Part shown: positions 42,463-49,704 of the stretch, in pieces
Numbering within the stretch: the stretch's first letter is position 1
How the letters are laid out: the number at the start of each line of letters is the position of its first letter
Virus record (IMG/VR): IMGVR_UViG_3300032268_000599
Span: 1-64,000 of that record
Source: a virus
Direction: 5' to 3' (one strand)
Length of the DNA stretch: 64,000 nucleotides
Translations under genes and position numbers: made by a program
Notes under the pieces: model-generated
Database searches by the model: none
Seen by the model: only the letters and a program-made list of their open reading frames with translations
What the model was told of the DNA's origin: nothing

Positions 42463-43945
42463 TGTGCTAGACGCATACAAGAGGTTCGTTGACGCGGCCA
42501 GAGACAAGGGCTTGACCGTTCAGGAATTGGACGGCAGGGCCATGGTTCAGTGCCCCGCCCATAACGACGGCAGGCCCTCCCTCAGTGTCCGACCCATCGA
42601 GGGTTCGGTGCTGGCGTACTGCATGGCCGGGTGTCAAACCCTTGACGTTGTAGAGGGTTTAGGTCTGTCCATGTCGGACCTGTTCGATGACAGTTCCGGC
42701 TTTGCTTACGAGTATCCCGGTGGCCGGATCGTCAAGCGCACCCCAAGCAAAGAGTTCTTCCAGTCGGGCAACAAGTCCGACACCTCCCTGTACCGGGCCG
42801 ACCGTATCGGGGATTCAAAAACCGTCTATGTCGTAGAGGGAGAGAAAGATGTTCTGGCTGTTGAATCGGTTGGAGGACAGGCTGTATCAGCGCCTAATGG
42901 GGCTTCGGCCAAACCCGAAAGATATGATTGGGAACCCCTCCGGGGAAAGACGGTGCGGATTGTCGCAGACCGGGACGCAGCTGGCGCGAAACGTGCGAAG
43001 GAAGTCTCACTACACCTTGAGGGAATTGCAGAAAGCGTTTGTGTCGTTGACCCAGCGGTAGGCAAGGATGCTGCGGATCATATCGCTGCCGGGTACGGGC
43101 TTGAGGATCTTCGGTATCGGTCGCCACCGGATGTAATCACCATGTCTCAGGCGTTCGATTCCTGGCTTGCGTGGCGCGACAGCGAGAAATCCGAACCCAT
43201 CCCCACACCCTGGCAGTCCCTCAATAAGGGGCTTGCCGGTGGACTGCATCCGGGTCGTCTGTATGTGGTGGCCGCGCGCACCGGGCAGGGAAAGAGCGTC
43301 GCCGGTCAGAACATGGTGTCCTACGCCGTGTCCCAGGGCCACCCCTCGCTGGTCGTCAGTGTTGAGATGCCGGTCGTGGAGGTCGTGTCCAGAATCTTGG
43401 CGGCGCAGGCCGGGATCGACTACAGCGTTATCACCAAGCGGGAGTTTGGTGATTCCCTCACCGCGGTTGATGAATACATTCAGGGCCACCGGTCCATGCC
43501 GATGTATCTGTGCGACAACCCGACCGTCACGGTGGAGCAGATCGCCCAGAAGTGCAGGACGCTCAAGGAAACCACCGGCCTGTCAATGCTGTTCCTTGAC
43601 TACGCGCAGCTGGTGTCGCCGTCTGACCGCAGAGTGTCCCGCCAGGAGCAGGTAGCCCACATCGTCAGGGCCACGAAGCTGATCGCCATGGAGTTGGAGA
43701 TCGCCGTCGTTCTGGCTGCCCAGCTAAATCGCAATGCCGACTCTGAGGTCGATGGCCGCACCCCGAAGGTGTCGGATCTGCGGGAGTCCGGTGAGCTTGA
43801 GCAATCCGCTGACGTGATTCTCTTGCTGCATCAGGAGCAGAATTCGCCGTCGATCATCGTTAACATCGCAAAGAATCGCACCGGCCCACCCAAGTCCATT
43901 TCTCTTATTCGCCGCTTCGATCAGGCCAGGTTAGATCCGGTATGA
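42443..43945 (+). CDS. Primase-helicase (TOPRIM and DnaB-type)
   Basis: This 500-residue T7 gp4-like enzyme makes primers and unwinds DNA. A CHCC zinc ribbon (C37-P-A-H40 ... C60-x3-C64) is followed by a TOPRIM domain with VYVVEGEKDVLAVESVG and VRIVADRDAAGAKRAKE. A RecA-like helicase follows, with Walker A G-Q-G-K284-S285 and MLFLDYAQLVSP. The end RRFDQARLDPV is typical of DnaB. ATG 42443 is used; GTG 42464, with GGAG upstream, is an alternative. No separate polymerase gene is seen. Confidence 0.92.
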   Translation: MRHYRSDVLDAYKRFVDAARDKGLTVQELDGRAMVQCPAHNDGRPSLSVRPIEGSVLAYCMAGCQTLDVVEGLGLSMSDLFDDSSGFAYEYPGGRIVKRTPSKEFFQSGNKSDTSLYRADRIGDSKTVYVVEGEKDVLAVESVGGQAVSAPNGASAKPERYDWEPLRGKTVRIVADRDAAGAKRAKEVSLHLEGIAESVCVVDPAVGKDAADHIAAGYGLEDLRYRSPPDVITMSQAFDSWLAWRDSEKSEPIPTPWQSLNKGLAGGLHPGRLYVVAARTGQGKSVAGQNMVSYAVSQGHPSLVVSVEMPVVEVVSRILAAQAGIDYSVITKREFGDSLTAVDEYIQGHRSMPMYLCDNPTVTVEQIAQKCRTLKETTGLSMLFLDYAQLVSPSDRRVSRQEQVAHIVRATKLIAMELEIAVVLAAQLNRNADSEVDGRTPKVSDLRESGELEQSADVILLLHQEQNSPSIIVNIAKNRTGPPKSISLIRRFDQARLDPV

Positions 43946-44235
43946 AAACCTGGCACCGAAAAGACGAATGGGTTGAGCTTGCCAGATGTGGGGATTCGGC
44001 AATTCACACCATGGAGAATCCCGATGAAATGGATCGGCTAGAAGCCGAAGCTATTTGTGGCGAATGTATTGTTAGACCTGAGTGCATTCAATGGGCCATT
44101 AAGGAAAGGGCCTGCTCCGTTTTTGTTGCAGGTATCTATTTACCCGACCCGGCCAATAAGCGTGAATTAAAATTGCTTTATAGTCAATTGGAGAAGTCGC
44201 TTCCCGCGGAGCGAGAATTGATCGGAGAAATATGA
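43942..44235 (+). CDS. WhiB-like protein lacking the GVWGG turn
   Basis: This 97-residue protein has the four-cysteine Fe-S pattern of WhiB proteins: C16, C39-x2-C42-x5-C48 (ICGECIVRPECIQWAIKE). The usual G-(V/I)-W-G-G turn is replaced by GIYLPD and there is no clear basic DNA-binding tail. WhiB proteins bind the primary sigma factor, so this may alter host promoter use. It overlaps the primase-helicase stop (ATGA). Confidence 0.75.
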   Translation: MKTWHRKDEWVELARCGDSAIHTMENPDEMDRLEAEAICGECIVRPECIQWAIKERACSVFVAGIYLPDPANKRELKLLYSQLEKSLPAERELIGEI

Positions 44236-44408
44236 CCGCCAACGGAGCAATCTTTGACCCGATGGATAAATCCCTGGTGATTTCCGCCAAGGTTGCGGAC
44301 ATTTTTGTGCTTCCCGAATCCGATGGCCGGGTCACCATTGGCATATCGAAGCTGGATGAGGGTATTGAGATTGTGCATGAGGATAGCGCCCTGTGGTGGC
44401 CAGTGTGA
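44232..44408 (+). CDS. Hypothetical protein (58 aa)
   Basis: ATGA overlap with the WhiB-like gene, GGAGAAAT ribosome binding site. The protein (MTANGAIFDPMDKSLVISAK ... HEDSALWWPV) is probably a small beta domain. It ends in a GTGA overlap with the next gene. No family was recognised. Confidence 0.65.
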   Translation: MTANGAIFDPMDKSLVISAKVADIFVLPESDGRVTIGISKLDEGIEIVHEDSALWWPV

Positions 44409-44692
44409 ACAATAAGAACAGGAAGGTCACCGTCCCCGGTCGGGTGTTGGAGGTTTCCTATGTCGCCGGGGGCGATCAGGTAAAGAATGCGGTCATTGCA
44501 ATCCGCCACGCCGACCGCATCATCATGGTGTTTTACGCAAAGGATTCCGGCCCACCATCTGCCTGGTCAATGACCGCGGTCGAGGCGAATCAGTTCGCGG
44601 AGGACGTGAAGGCGGCATATCTAGCCATTGCCGACGACGCGAAGATAGCGCAGCTAGAGAGGGAGTTCGGCGGAAATAATGATGAAAATTGA
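44405..44692 (+). CDS. Hypothetical protein (95 aa)
   Basis: The GTG 44405 start overlaps the previous stop. The product (VNNKNRKVTVPGRVLEVSYV, then VIAIRHADRIIMVFYAKD and a helical end) looks like a small alpha/beta protein with a C-terminal helix. No family was recognised. Confidence 0.6.
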   Translation: MNNKNRKVTVPGRVLEVSYVAGGDQVKNAVIAIRHADRIIMVFYAKDSGPPSAWSMTAVEANQFAEDVKAAYLAIADDAKIAQLEREFGGNNDEN

Positions 44693-44948
44693 ACCTAACT
44701 GGAACTGGGGTCCTGCCTGGAACAAGATCCGTGAGGACTTGAACACCCTGGCGTGGCTTTTCGAGGAGGAAAGGACCATCCAGCGGCTCTATATCGAGAG
44801 CGTTTTCTGGGTCTTGAGCGGAACGGGAATGACTATTGAAGAATTCGCCAGAGAAGTGGGTCTTGGTGCTTCCGCTGAAGGCTCCGATGATGAGTACGAA
44901 CGGCCAGAGGAGAGCGCACTGGACGGGGGTGGCGAAGGCCAAGGCTGA
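44679..44948 (+). CDS. Hypothetical acidic protein (89 aa)
   Basis: The frame starts at ATG 44679, 14 bases inside the previous gene, with GGCGGA upstream. The first 60 residues look folded and Trp-rich (PNWNWGPAWNKIREDLNTLAWLFEEE). The end is acidic and Gly-rich and overlaps the RusA gene by about 83 bases, so the true C-terminus may be constrained by both frames. Confidence 0.5.
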   Translation: MMKIEPNWNWGPAWNKIREDLNTLAWLFEEERTIQRLYIESVFWVLSGTGMTIEEFAREVGLGASAEGSDDEYERPEESALDGGGEGQG

Positions 44949-45246
44949 TACAGAAATAATAGTTTTAGCTGCCGCCCGAAAAGCGAAACTTGATCGTGTA
45001 GATGGGCTATTATCGGTTCGTATCATTTGGTACGCGCCGGATGCCCGGAAGAGAGACGTTGATTCACTCGCGGTTTTAGCTAAATCATCTTTGGACGCGC
45101 TCAAAAAAGGAAAGATTATTGATGACGACCATGCGGGAATCGTTCACGAAGTCAGCCTCGGACCAATTATTATCGCAAGAGACAACCCGCGAATTGAGAT
45201 TCACGTCAGAAGATTGGAAGCTGGATGGGGTTTGTCGGACGATTGA
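44866..45246 (+). CDS. rusA: RusA-type Holliday junction resolvase
   Basis: This protein of about 126 residues has the RusA pattern: LPLKAPMMSTNGQRRAHW, then WYAPDARKRDVDSLAVLAKSSLDALKKGKIIDDD, with the catalytic aspartates. The enzyme cuts four-way junctions produced by ERF-driven recombination and so prepares DNA for packaging. The start is uncertain; GTG 44866 fits the family, TTG 44836 is longer. It overlaps genes on both sides. Confidence 0.85.
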   Translation: MLPLKAPMMSTNGQRRAHWTGVAKAKADTEIIVLAAARKAKLDRVDGLLSVRIIWYAPDARKRDVDSLAVLAKSSLDALKKGKIIDDDHAGIVHEVSLGPIIIARDNPRIEIHVRRLEAGWGLSDD

Positions 45247-45436
45247 TCCGGACCTGTGGTTTCCGGATGCTCCGCAGACCGGGGCTGTGGCTAAGAGGGT
45301 ATGCCGGTCCTGCCCGGTGATTAAGGAATGCCTTCAGTACGCCCTGGATAACAATGAAATGTATGGCGTATGGGGTGGTATGGGCAATTCTGAGCGCAAA
45401 TTGCTGCGCCGTCGCATGAATATCAGAGCTATTTAG
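45194..45436 (+). CDS. WhiB-family transcriptional regulator
   Basis: This protein of about 80 residues is a full WhiB: C14, C37-x2-C40-x5-C46 (VCRSCPVIKECLQYAL), the GVWGG turn at 58-62 and a basic end RKLLRRRMNIRAI. WhiB proteins hold a 4Fe-4S cluster and act with region 4 of the housekeeping sigma factor. TTG 45194 is chosen because it begins the domain; a longer frame from 45119 would overlap RusA by 128 bases. It precedes an extended -10 promoter. Confidence 0.87.
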   Translation: MRFTSEDWKLDGVCRTIDPDLWFPDAPQTGAVAKRVCRSCPVIKECLQYALDNNEMYGVWGGMGNSERKLLRRRMNIRAI

Positions 45437-45449
45437 ATGCACTATCTAA

Positions 45450-45458
45450 TGGTAGAAT
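45450..45458 (+). promoter_or_regulatory. Extended -10 promoter TGG-TAGAAT
   Basis: A TG-N-TAGAAT element lies 14 bases after the WhiB stop, in a non-coding gap. No good -35 is visible, as is usual for extended -10 promoters. Predicted initiation is in the GGGG at 45464-45467. Confidence 0.5.
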
Positions 45459-45499
45459 TGTAAGGGGTAGGCTCTATCGCCTTTAAGACTCTGCGCCCT

Positions 45500-45549
45500 G
45501 GCCCGGAGGAAGTTCCAGTTCGCCTCTCCCAGCGGACCTCCTCCGGGCC
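45500..45549 (+). other. Hairpin in a 140-base non-coding gap
   Basis: GGCCCGGAGGA pairs perfectly with TCCTCCGGGCC across a 28-base loop. No T-run follows, so it is not a standard terminator. It would lie in the 5' leader of the transcript from the extended -10 promoter, just before the gene at 45577, and hides a GGAGGA sequence. Confidence 0.6.
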
Positions 45550-45576
45550 TCACAAACTTAGAGGTTGGGATGTGGC

Positions 45577-45840
45577 GTGTCTGATGAAGAGGACTTCGCG
45601 GAGCGGCTTGGGCTGCTGCGCGACCATGTTGCAGAAGAAGAAATAGAAGAGATAGTCCGGTGGCAGATGACCGGAATCCTAACGAAGAAGGCTCCGATGG
45701 TTAAGCACCAGGAACAGCCGCTTTGCCACCGATGCCGTGGCGACTGGCACGGACTCCCCAAGGATGAATGCCCCGGATCCTTCACCTACCGTCACGAACT
45801 CGACCACTCTTACGACACGCCCGATAAAGACAAACAATAA
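45577..45840 (+). CDS. Small protein with CxxC...H...C zinc motif
   Basis: The protein (87 residues from GTG 45577) has an acidic helical first half and then CHRCRGDWHGLPKDECPGSF, a plausible single zinc site, before a charged end. It is the first gene after the structured leader. No family was recognised; the start could be TTG 45565. Confidence 0.65.
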   Translation: MSDEEDFAERLGLLRDHVAEEEIEEIVRWQMTGILTKKAPMVKHQEQPLCHRCRGDWHGLPKDECPGSFTYRHELDHSYDTPDKDKQ

Positions 45841-45870
45841 ATATTACGCAATAGGGTTTAGGGTTTTTAT

Positions 45871-46101
45871 ATGCGCTCCGCAGAACGCGCCTGGTTCGCC
45901 CTAGCAATTGGCGTTTTCGCTTACGAGCTATTCGCCAAGGAGGGCGAGTTGCTTTCGCATCAGGTTGATCGCTGGCTGGAATCCCATCCCGTTATTACGT
46001 CGGCTGTTGTCACCATGACCGCGGCCCACCTACTGAACATCCTCCCCCAGAGAGCGGACCCCTGGGCGTGGATGTTCGCGTGGAGGAAACTTGTCTACTG
46101 A
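45871..46101 (+). CDS. Small membrane protein (DUF7427-like)
   Basis: This 76-residue protein has an N-terminal helix (RAWFALAIGVFAYELFA) and a second hydrophobic stretch (VITSAVVTMTAAHLLNIL). Proteins with this pattern are widespread in actinophage early regions. It probably sits in the cytoplasmic membrane; the role is unknown. Confidence 0.72.
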   Translation: MRSAERAWFALAIGVFAYELFAKEGELLSHQVDRWLESHPVITSAVVTMTAAHLLNILPQRADPWAWMFAWRKLVY

Positions 46102-46861
46102 AATCTGGACAGTCGATATCGAAACCAGACCCAATGAGGTTTATGCCTGGGGTCTGCGGGATCAGAACGTCGGCATCAACCAGATCATCCGCCCTGGCGG
46201 GTTGCTCATGTTCGCCGCGCACAAGCGCGGCAACAAGCATGTCGAGGCCCACGCCGAATGGGATGGGTACGAGTCCATGGTTCGCCGGTCGCACGAAATC
46301 TACGATGCCGCTGATTACATTGTGACGTTCAATGGAGTGAGGTTCGATAACAAGCACTTGCGTGCGGCCTGGGCAGAGATCGGATTGCCGCCGCCGTCAC
46401 CCTGGCGGGACATTGATCTATTCAAGACGGTCGGCAAGTTCCAATGGCCCAGCAGGAAGTTGGCCTTTGTGTGCGACAAGCTCGGCCTTGACCTCAAGAC
46501 CGACCCAGGAGGGTTTAGCACATGGGATCACATCCTCCGGGGGACGGATGCACAGAAGGCATCGGCCCAGAAGAGGATGATCCGGTACTGCAAGAACGAT
46601 GTGAAGATCACGAGCCAGCTGTTCGACCGGCTGCTGCCGTGGATCGACGGCTTAAACATTCCGTTGATTTCTGGGAGCGACGAGGATGCATCGGGGGCCG
46701 CGGCTATGTGTACCAGATGCGGTGGAGTAAACGTCCACCAGAGGGGCTGGGCCTACACGACGACGTACCGCTATAAGCGGTACTGCTGTATGGATTGCGG
46801 CGGGTGGATGAAGGACAAGAAGTGCGAGCCGGTAGTCAACGCAGACTTGAGGAACGCATGA
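46091..46861 (+). CDS. DnaQ/RNase H-like 3'-5' exonuclease
   Basis: This 256-residue protein has a DEDD exonuclease fold: D9-I-E11 in VDIETRP, DYIVTFNGVRFDNKHL and RYCKNDVKITSQLF. The C-terminus adds a zinc ribbon (CTRCGG ... CCMDCGGWM). It could proofread or trim DNA ends during replication. The TTG start has a GGAGGAAAC ribosome binding site. It overlaps the next gene (ATGA). Confidence 0.85.
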   Translation: MSTEIWTVDIETRPNEVYAWGLRDQNVGINQIIRPGGLLMFAAHKRGNKHVEAHAEWDGYESMVRRSHEIYDAADYIVTFNGVRFDNKHLRAAWAEIGLPPPSPWRDIDLFKTVGKFQWPSRKLAFVCDKLGLDLKTDPGGFSTWDHILRGTDAQKASAQKRMIRYCKNDVKITSQLFDRLLPWIDGLNIPLISGSDEDASGAAAMCTRCGGVNVHQRGWAYTTTYRYKRYCCMDCGGWMKDKKCEPVVNADLRNA

Positions 46862-46992
46862 GGCACTGGAATGAACCCCTTGACGCAGAGCAGATCGCGT
46901 GGCTTCAGGAACAGTTTGAATTGGCCAAGCAGAAGATCGAGAGCGTGTGGGGTGGGCAGCCGCAGCCATGGAAACAGAACAGGCGTGAGTGA
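46858..46992 (+). CDS. Small helical protein (44 aa)
   Basis: ATGA overlap with the exonuclease gene. The product MRHWNEPLDAEQIAWLQEQF ... QNRRE is a single amphipathic helix with a basic end. It may be an accessory of the exonuclease or the HNH protein that follows. No family was recognised. Confidence 0.55.
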   Translation: MRHWNEPLDAEQIAWLQEQFELAKQKIESVWGGQPQPWKQNRRE

Positions 46993-47372
46993 TGCCGAAG
47001 TTTGTTGCCACGCCAAAAAGATCAAAGGGCCGGGGTGGTAGGTTGTGGGAGAGGTCAAGGGCTACCTGCCTTTCCCGCTCTCAGATATGTTGGATCTGCG
47101 CGGGAGAGGCCGCGGACGCGGAGTATGCGCCGTTCAGCTGGGACACCATTCCGTTTGAGTCAACGGCTATTGACTTGACTTTGGAGTGGCCGAACCCGGC
47201 GAGCGCAAGTGTCGATCACATCATTCCGATTTCCATGTTGGATCCCGACGACTCGCGGCTGTGGAAGGTGGAATACCTTCGCCCCTCCCATCTTCGGTGT
47301 AACTCCGCTCGCGGCGATGGCCGCAACGGGGACAGGATTAAGACAGTGACTAGCAGAAATTGGTTGGCATAG
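46992..47372 (+). CDS. HNH endonuclease
   Basis: This 126-residue protein has CWICAGEAAD, then SVDHIIPISMLDPDDSRLW and LRPSHLRCNSARGDG. These are the zinc Cys pair, the DH catalytic pair and the N-containing helix of HNH nucleases. It is basic at the N-terminus. The ATG overlaps the previous stop (TGATG). It could nick DNA in recombination or act against competitors. Confidence 0.85.
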   Translation: MPKFVATPKRSKGRGGRLWERSRATCLSRSQICWICAGEAADAEYAPFSWDTIPFESTAIDLTLEWPNPASASVDHIIPISMLDPDDSRLWKVEYLRPSHLRCNSARGDGRNGDRIKTVTSRNWLA

Positions 47373-47374
47373 AA

Positions 47375-47668
47375 ATGGCATACGCAGAAGATGGCGACGA
47401 CGGCTATAGCGTCTCTGAGGCTGGCGGGTTTCGCCTGGGAGACATGGCTACCTGGGATGGCGGCGAAGGCCGTGTTGAGCATTTGATGACAGAGGGCTGC
47501 CTGGGATTGGAGGGTAGCCAGTATTCCATCGAGGCATCCAAAGATGATCCCGCTGCGCTGCTTCGCATTTACCGCAACGGTCAGCCCACGGAGTATCTGG
47601 TGGGCAAGGCGGTCGCGGAACTGAATCCCGACAGCGGTAATAGGCTGGGCAAAAATGGCCGCAGGTAA
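47375..47668 (+). CDS. Hypothetical protein (97 aa)
   Basis: The product (MAYAEDGDDGYSVSEAGGF, then FRLGDMATWDGGEGRVEHLMTE) looks like a small beta barrel of the type that recurs in actinophage accessory genes. No specific family was recognised. It overlaps the next gene by 14 bases. Confidence 0.6.
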   Translation: MAYAEDGDDGYSVSEAGGFRLGDMATWDGGEGRVEHLMTEGCLGLEGSQYSIEASKDDPAALLRIYRNGQPTEYLVGKAVAELNPDSGNRLGKNGRR

Positions 47669-47918
47669 AGAGGTCACGCCTAAGGACCGCCAAAACGTCA
47701 GGCAGCTTCGCCGGTACTGGGCCTACGAGGAGGGTCGGCAGAAGTGGGTCAATGCCGCCCATCCGTACACCACACTGGTGGGGCTGCTCCGCAAGTACAT
47801 CCCCAACGACGATGAACTGAAGGGATTCGCCGCGAAAGTTTTCCATGATGCCCTCGGGTTTTGGCCGGGAACTCCCCACAAGGGAAAGACCCCGACACCG
47901 GGAAGGGGGAGGGACTGA
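47655..47918 (+). CDS. Conserved phage hypothetical protein (87 aa)
   Basis: The helical protein has RQLRRYWAYEEGRQKW and HPYTTLVGLLRKYIPNDDELKGFAAKVFHDALG, a pattern that recurs in actinophages. The C-terminus is short, basic and Gly/Pro-rich. It ends in TGATG with the lipoprotein gene. Function unknown. Confidence 0.68.
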   Translation: MAAGKEVTPKDRQNVRQLRRYWAYEEGRQKWVNAAHPYTTLVGLLRKYIPNDDELKGFAAKVFHDALGFWPGTPHKGKTPTPGRGRD

Positions 47919-48061
47919 TGTTTAAGCGCCTTGTTGCACTGGTATTGGTTTCGGGCTGCTTGTCGGCCTGTAGCTCGACAATCGAGGATGCCACGCCGGT
48001 TCCAGAGCCAAGGAAGATTGACTGCAATTTGATTTTCCCCGGATCAAGCGTGGCGCAATGA
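47918..48061 (+). CDS. Small phage lipoprotein
   Basis: The 47-residue product begins MFKRLVALVLVSGCLSACSS: a basic start, a hydrophobic core and the lipobox L-S-A-C. Cleavage before the cysteine and lipid attachment would give a mature surface peptide of about 30 residues. GGAAGGGGGAGGG is a very strong ribosome binding site. Phage lipoproteins often block entry of related phages. It overlaps the genes on both sides. Confidence 0.75.
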   Translation: MFKRLVALVLVSGCLSACSSTIEDATPVPEPRKIDCNLIFPGSSVAQ

Positions 48062-48210
48062 CCACGTTCTTGGAGATTGAGCGCATCGCGGAACGCTTTG
48101 GCGTTCGGGATGAGGATATTCCGGCTTTTATCACCGCTGTTGCCGAATTGGTGAACCGGAAGCCGGTCGAGGACTGGCACGGTAAGGCCACTAGCCGCGG
48201 AATTATATGA
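48058..48210 (+). CDS. Hypothetical protein (50 aa)
   Basis: ATGA overlap with the lipoprotein gene. The product MTTFLEIERIAERFGVRDED ... KATSRGII is helical. It is the last gene of this operon before the extended -10 promoter and the second tail-fibre cluster. No family was recognised. Confidence 0.6.
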   Translation: MTTFLEIERIAERFGVRDEDIPAFITAVAELVNRKPVEDWHGKATSRGII

Positions 48211-48219
48211 ACGGTTCCG

Positions 48220-48228
48220 TGTTAGAAT
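48220..48228 (+). promoter_or_regulatory. Extended -10 promoter TGT-TAGAAT before the second fibre cluster
   Basis: A TG-N-TAGAAT element lies 26 bases before the LtfC-like gene in the only gap in this stretch. It shares TAGAATT with the 45450 element. It probably drives the separate fibre cluster, late in infection if it needs an activator. Confidence 0.5.
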
Positions 48229-48254
48229 TAGGCATTGGGAGAATGGATTGAGGA

Positions 48255-48587
48255 ATGACTGCTAATTCATACATTTGTCCCCCACCGCTGGTAAAGTTAA
48301 TTCCTGTCACGCTGGGGTGCGACCGGTCATTTACTGTGCAGCGAGTAAACTCATCCGGAACTCCGGTTAACTTTGATGCCGGGACCACTTCTTATATCTT
48401 TATTGACATAAGCCGGGAGAATCCCACAAGGGTCAACGCTGTTATTTCCGGCAGTACCGCGGCCTTCACCATTAGTTCCACGGTCTGCGACTTGGTAAAG
48501 ACCGGAACCCGCTGGCGGATCGTTCTTGACTTTGGGGAACTTGAGTCCCCCCTGCTGGTGGGGAGGTTTGAACGTCACGATGGCTGA
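48255..48587 (+). CDS. LtfC-like domain protein
   Basis: This 110-residue protein is a free-standing LtfC/p132/Gp6-type beta-sandwich: LIPVTLGCDRSFTVQRVNSSG, then YIFIDISRENPTRVNAVIS and RWRIVLDFGELESPLLVGRFERHDG. The same domain begins the minor tail protein at 31217. It is probably a tail-tip or fibre base component, first in the second fibre cluster. The ribosome binding site is GATTGAGGA. Confidence 0.82.
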   Translation: MTANSYICPPPLVKLIPVTLGCDRSFTVQRVNSSGTPVNFDAGTTSYIFIDISRENPTRVNAVISGSTAAFTISSTVCDLVKTGTRWRIVLDFGELESPLLVGRFERHDG

Positions 48588-48960
48588 TAGCTACATCATC
48601 AACCAGGACGACCTGATATCGGTGACGGTTACCGATTCCGCCCCGGTGAGCGTCACCGTTACCGACCCCGATCCGATTGAGATTGTTGGCTTCCTTGGAC
48701 CCATGGGTCCGACCGGCCCAAGGGGGGCCGGTAATGAAACGGTTTCTCAGGTAATTTCTGCCAGCCTTCAGAATGGCGTTACCGCTACCTTTACCCTATC
48801 TCAGGCTGCCGATATCACGCAGGCGGTTCAGGTATTTCGCAATGGGCTGTTGGAAATACCGGTCGTCGGATTCACGGCCACCCAGAACTCTATTACCTTA
48901 ACAACCCCTCCGCTGAACAGTGATGTTATAGCGGTCATCTACCAGAAAGTTGCATCGTAA
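48580..48960 (+). CDS. Minor tail protein with short collagen-like segment
   Basis: This 126-residue protein has two VTVTDS/VTVTDP repeats, a short collagen-like GPMGPTGPRGA stretch and a C-terminal domain (NGLLEIPVVGFTATQNSITL) also seen in the next protein. It overlaps the previous gene by eight bases. It is likely a trimeric fibre segment. Confidence 0.75.
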   Translation: MADSYIINQDDLISVTVTDSAPVSVTVTDPDPIEIVGFLGPMGPTGPRGAGNETVSQVISASLQNGVTATFTLSQAADITQAVQVFRNGLLEIPVVGFTATQNSITLTTPPLNSDVIAVIYQKVAS

Positions 48961-49694
48961 TGGCTCAGACCCAGATTAATGGCGGCACACAGATTCGTTC
49001 TGGTTCAATTACCGCCGACCGGCTTGCCGCTGGCACCCTCGACAAGAACGCAGTTGGTCTTGGCAATGTGGATAACACTTCGGATGCCAACAAGCCGATC
49101 AGCACTGCCACGCAGACAGCCCTTGATGGCAAGCAGAATACGTCCACTTACGGCTACGCGACACTTGATGCGGGTGGCAAGGTTCCGGTTTCCCAGTTGC
49201 CTAGTGCAATCATGGAGTACCAGGGTGTGTGGAATGCCAGCACCAATACCCCGACCCTGGCGAATGGAACCGGTAATACCGGTGACGTGTATCGGGTTTC
49301 GGTTTCCGGCAACGCCCTGTCTCTGAGCTTTGAGGTTGGCGACTACATCATCTACAACGGCAGCGTTTGGGAGAAGAGCGACACAACCGATGCGGTTGCA
49401 AGTGTTGCGGGGCGCACCGGAGTAATCACCCTGACCACCACGGACCTGTCGGACTTCGGCACTGCCGTCACCGGAAAATTCGTGACGCGGGAAACCCCGA
49501 CCGGCGCAGTCAACGGCACTAACACGTCTTTCGTGCTCGCCAACACCCCGGTCGCTGGTTCGGAGCAGGTGTTCCTGAATGGCATTTTGCAGGAGCCGGG
49601 TGTCGGTAATGACTACACCATTTCTGGCAGTGCCATTACCTATCTTTCAGCCCCGGTTACGGGCGACAAGATTCGGGTCAGCTACGTTAAGTGA
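48960..49694 (+). CDS. Tail fibre protein
   Basis: This 244-residue fibre has TADRLAAGTLDKNAVGLGNVDNTSDANKPIS, the classic phage fibre repeat, then ATLDAGGKVPVSQLPSAIME. The C-terminal FVLANTPVAGSEQVFLNGIL domain resembles the end of the preceding gene. It starts at the ATG overlapping the previous stop (TAATG). Confidence 0.85.
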   Translation: MAQTQINGGTQIRSGSITADRLAAGTLDKNAVGLGNVDNTSDANKPISTATQTALDGKQNTSTYGYATLDAGGKVPVSQLPSAIMEYQGVWNASTNTPTLANGTGNTGDVYRVSVSGNALSLSFEVGDYIIYNGSVWEKSDTTDAVASVAGRTGVITLTTTDLSDFGTAVTGKFVTRETPTGAVNGTNTSFVLANTPVAGSEQVFLNGILQEPGVGNDYTISGSAITYLSAPVTGDKIRVSYVK

Positions 49695-49704
49695 GAGTTG
49701 AATA

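Noticed and set aside
45465-45535. Possible tRNA suggested by AGTTCGCCTC
   Set aside because: T-arm pairs fail at two of five positions and the acceptor strands do not match; the hairpin at 45500 explains the pairing better.
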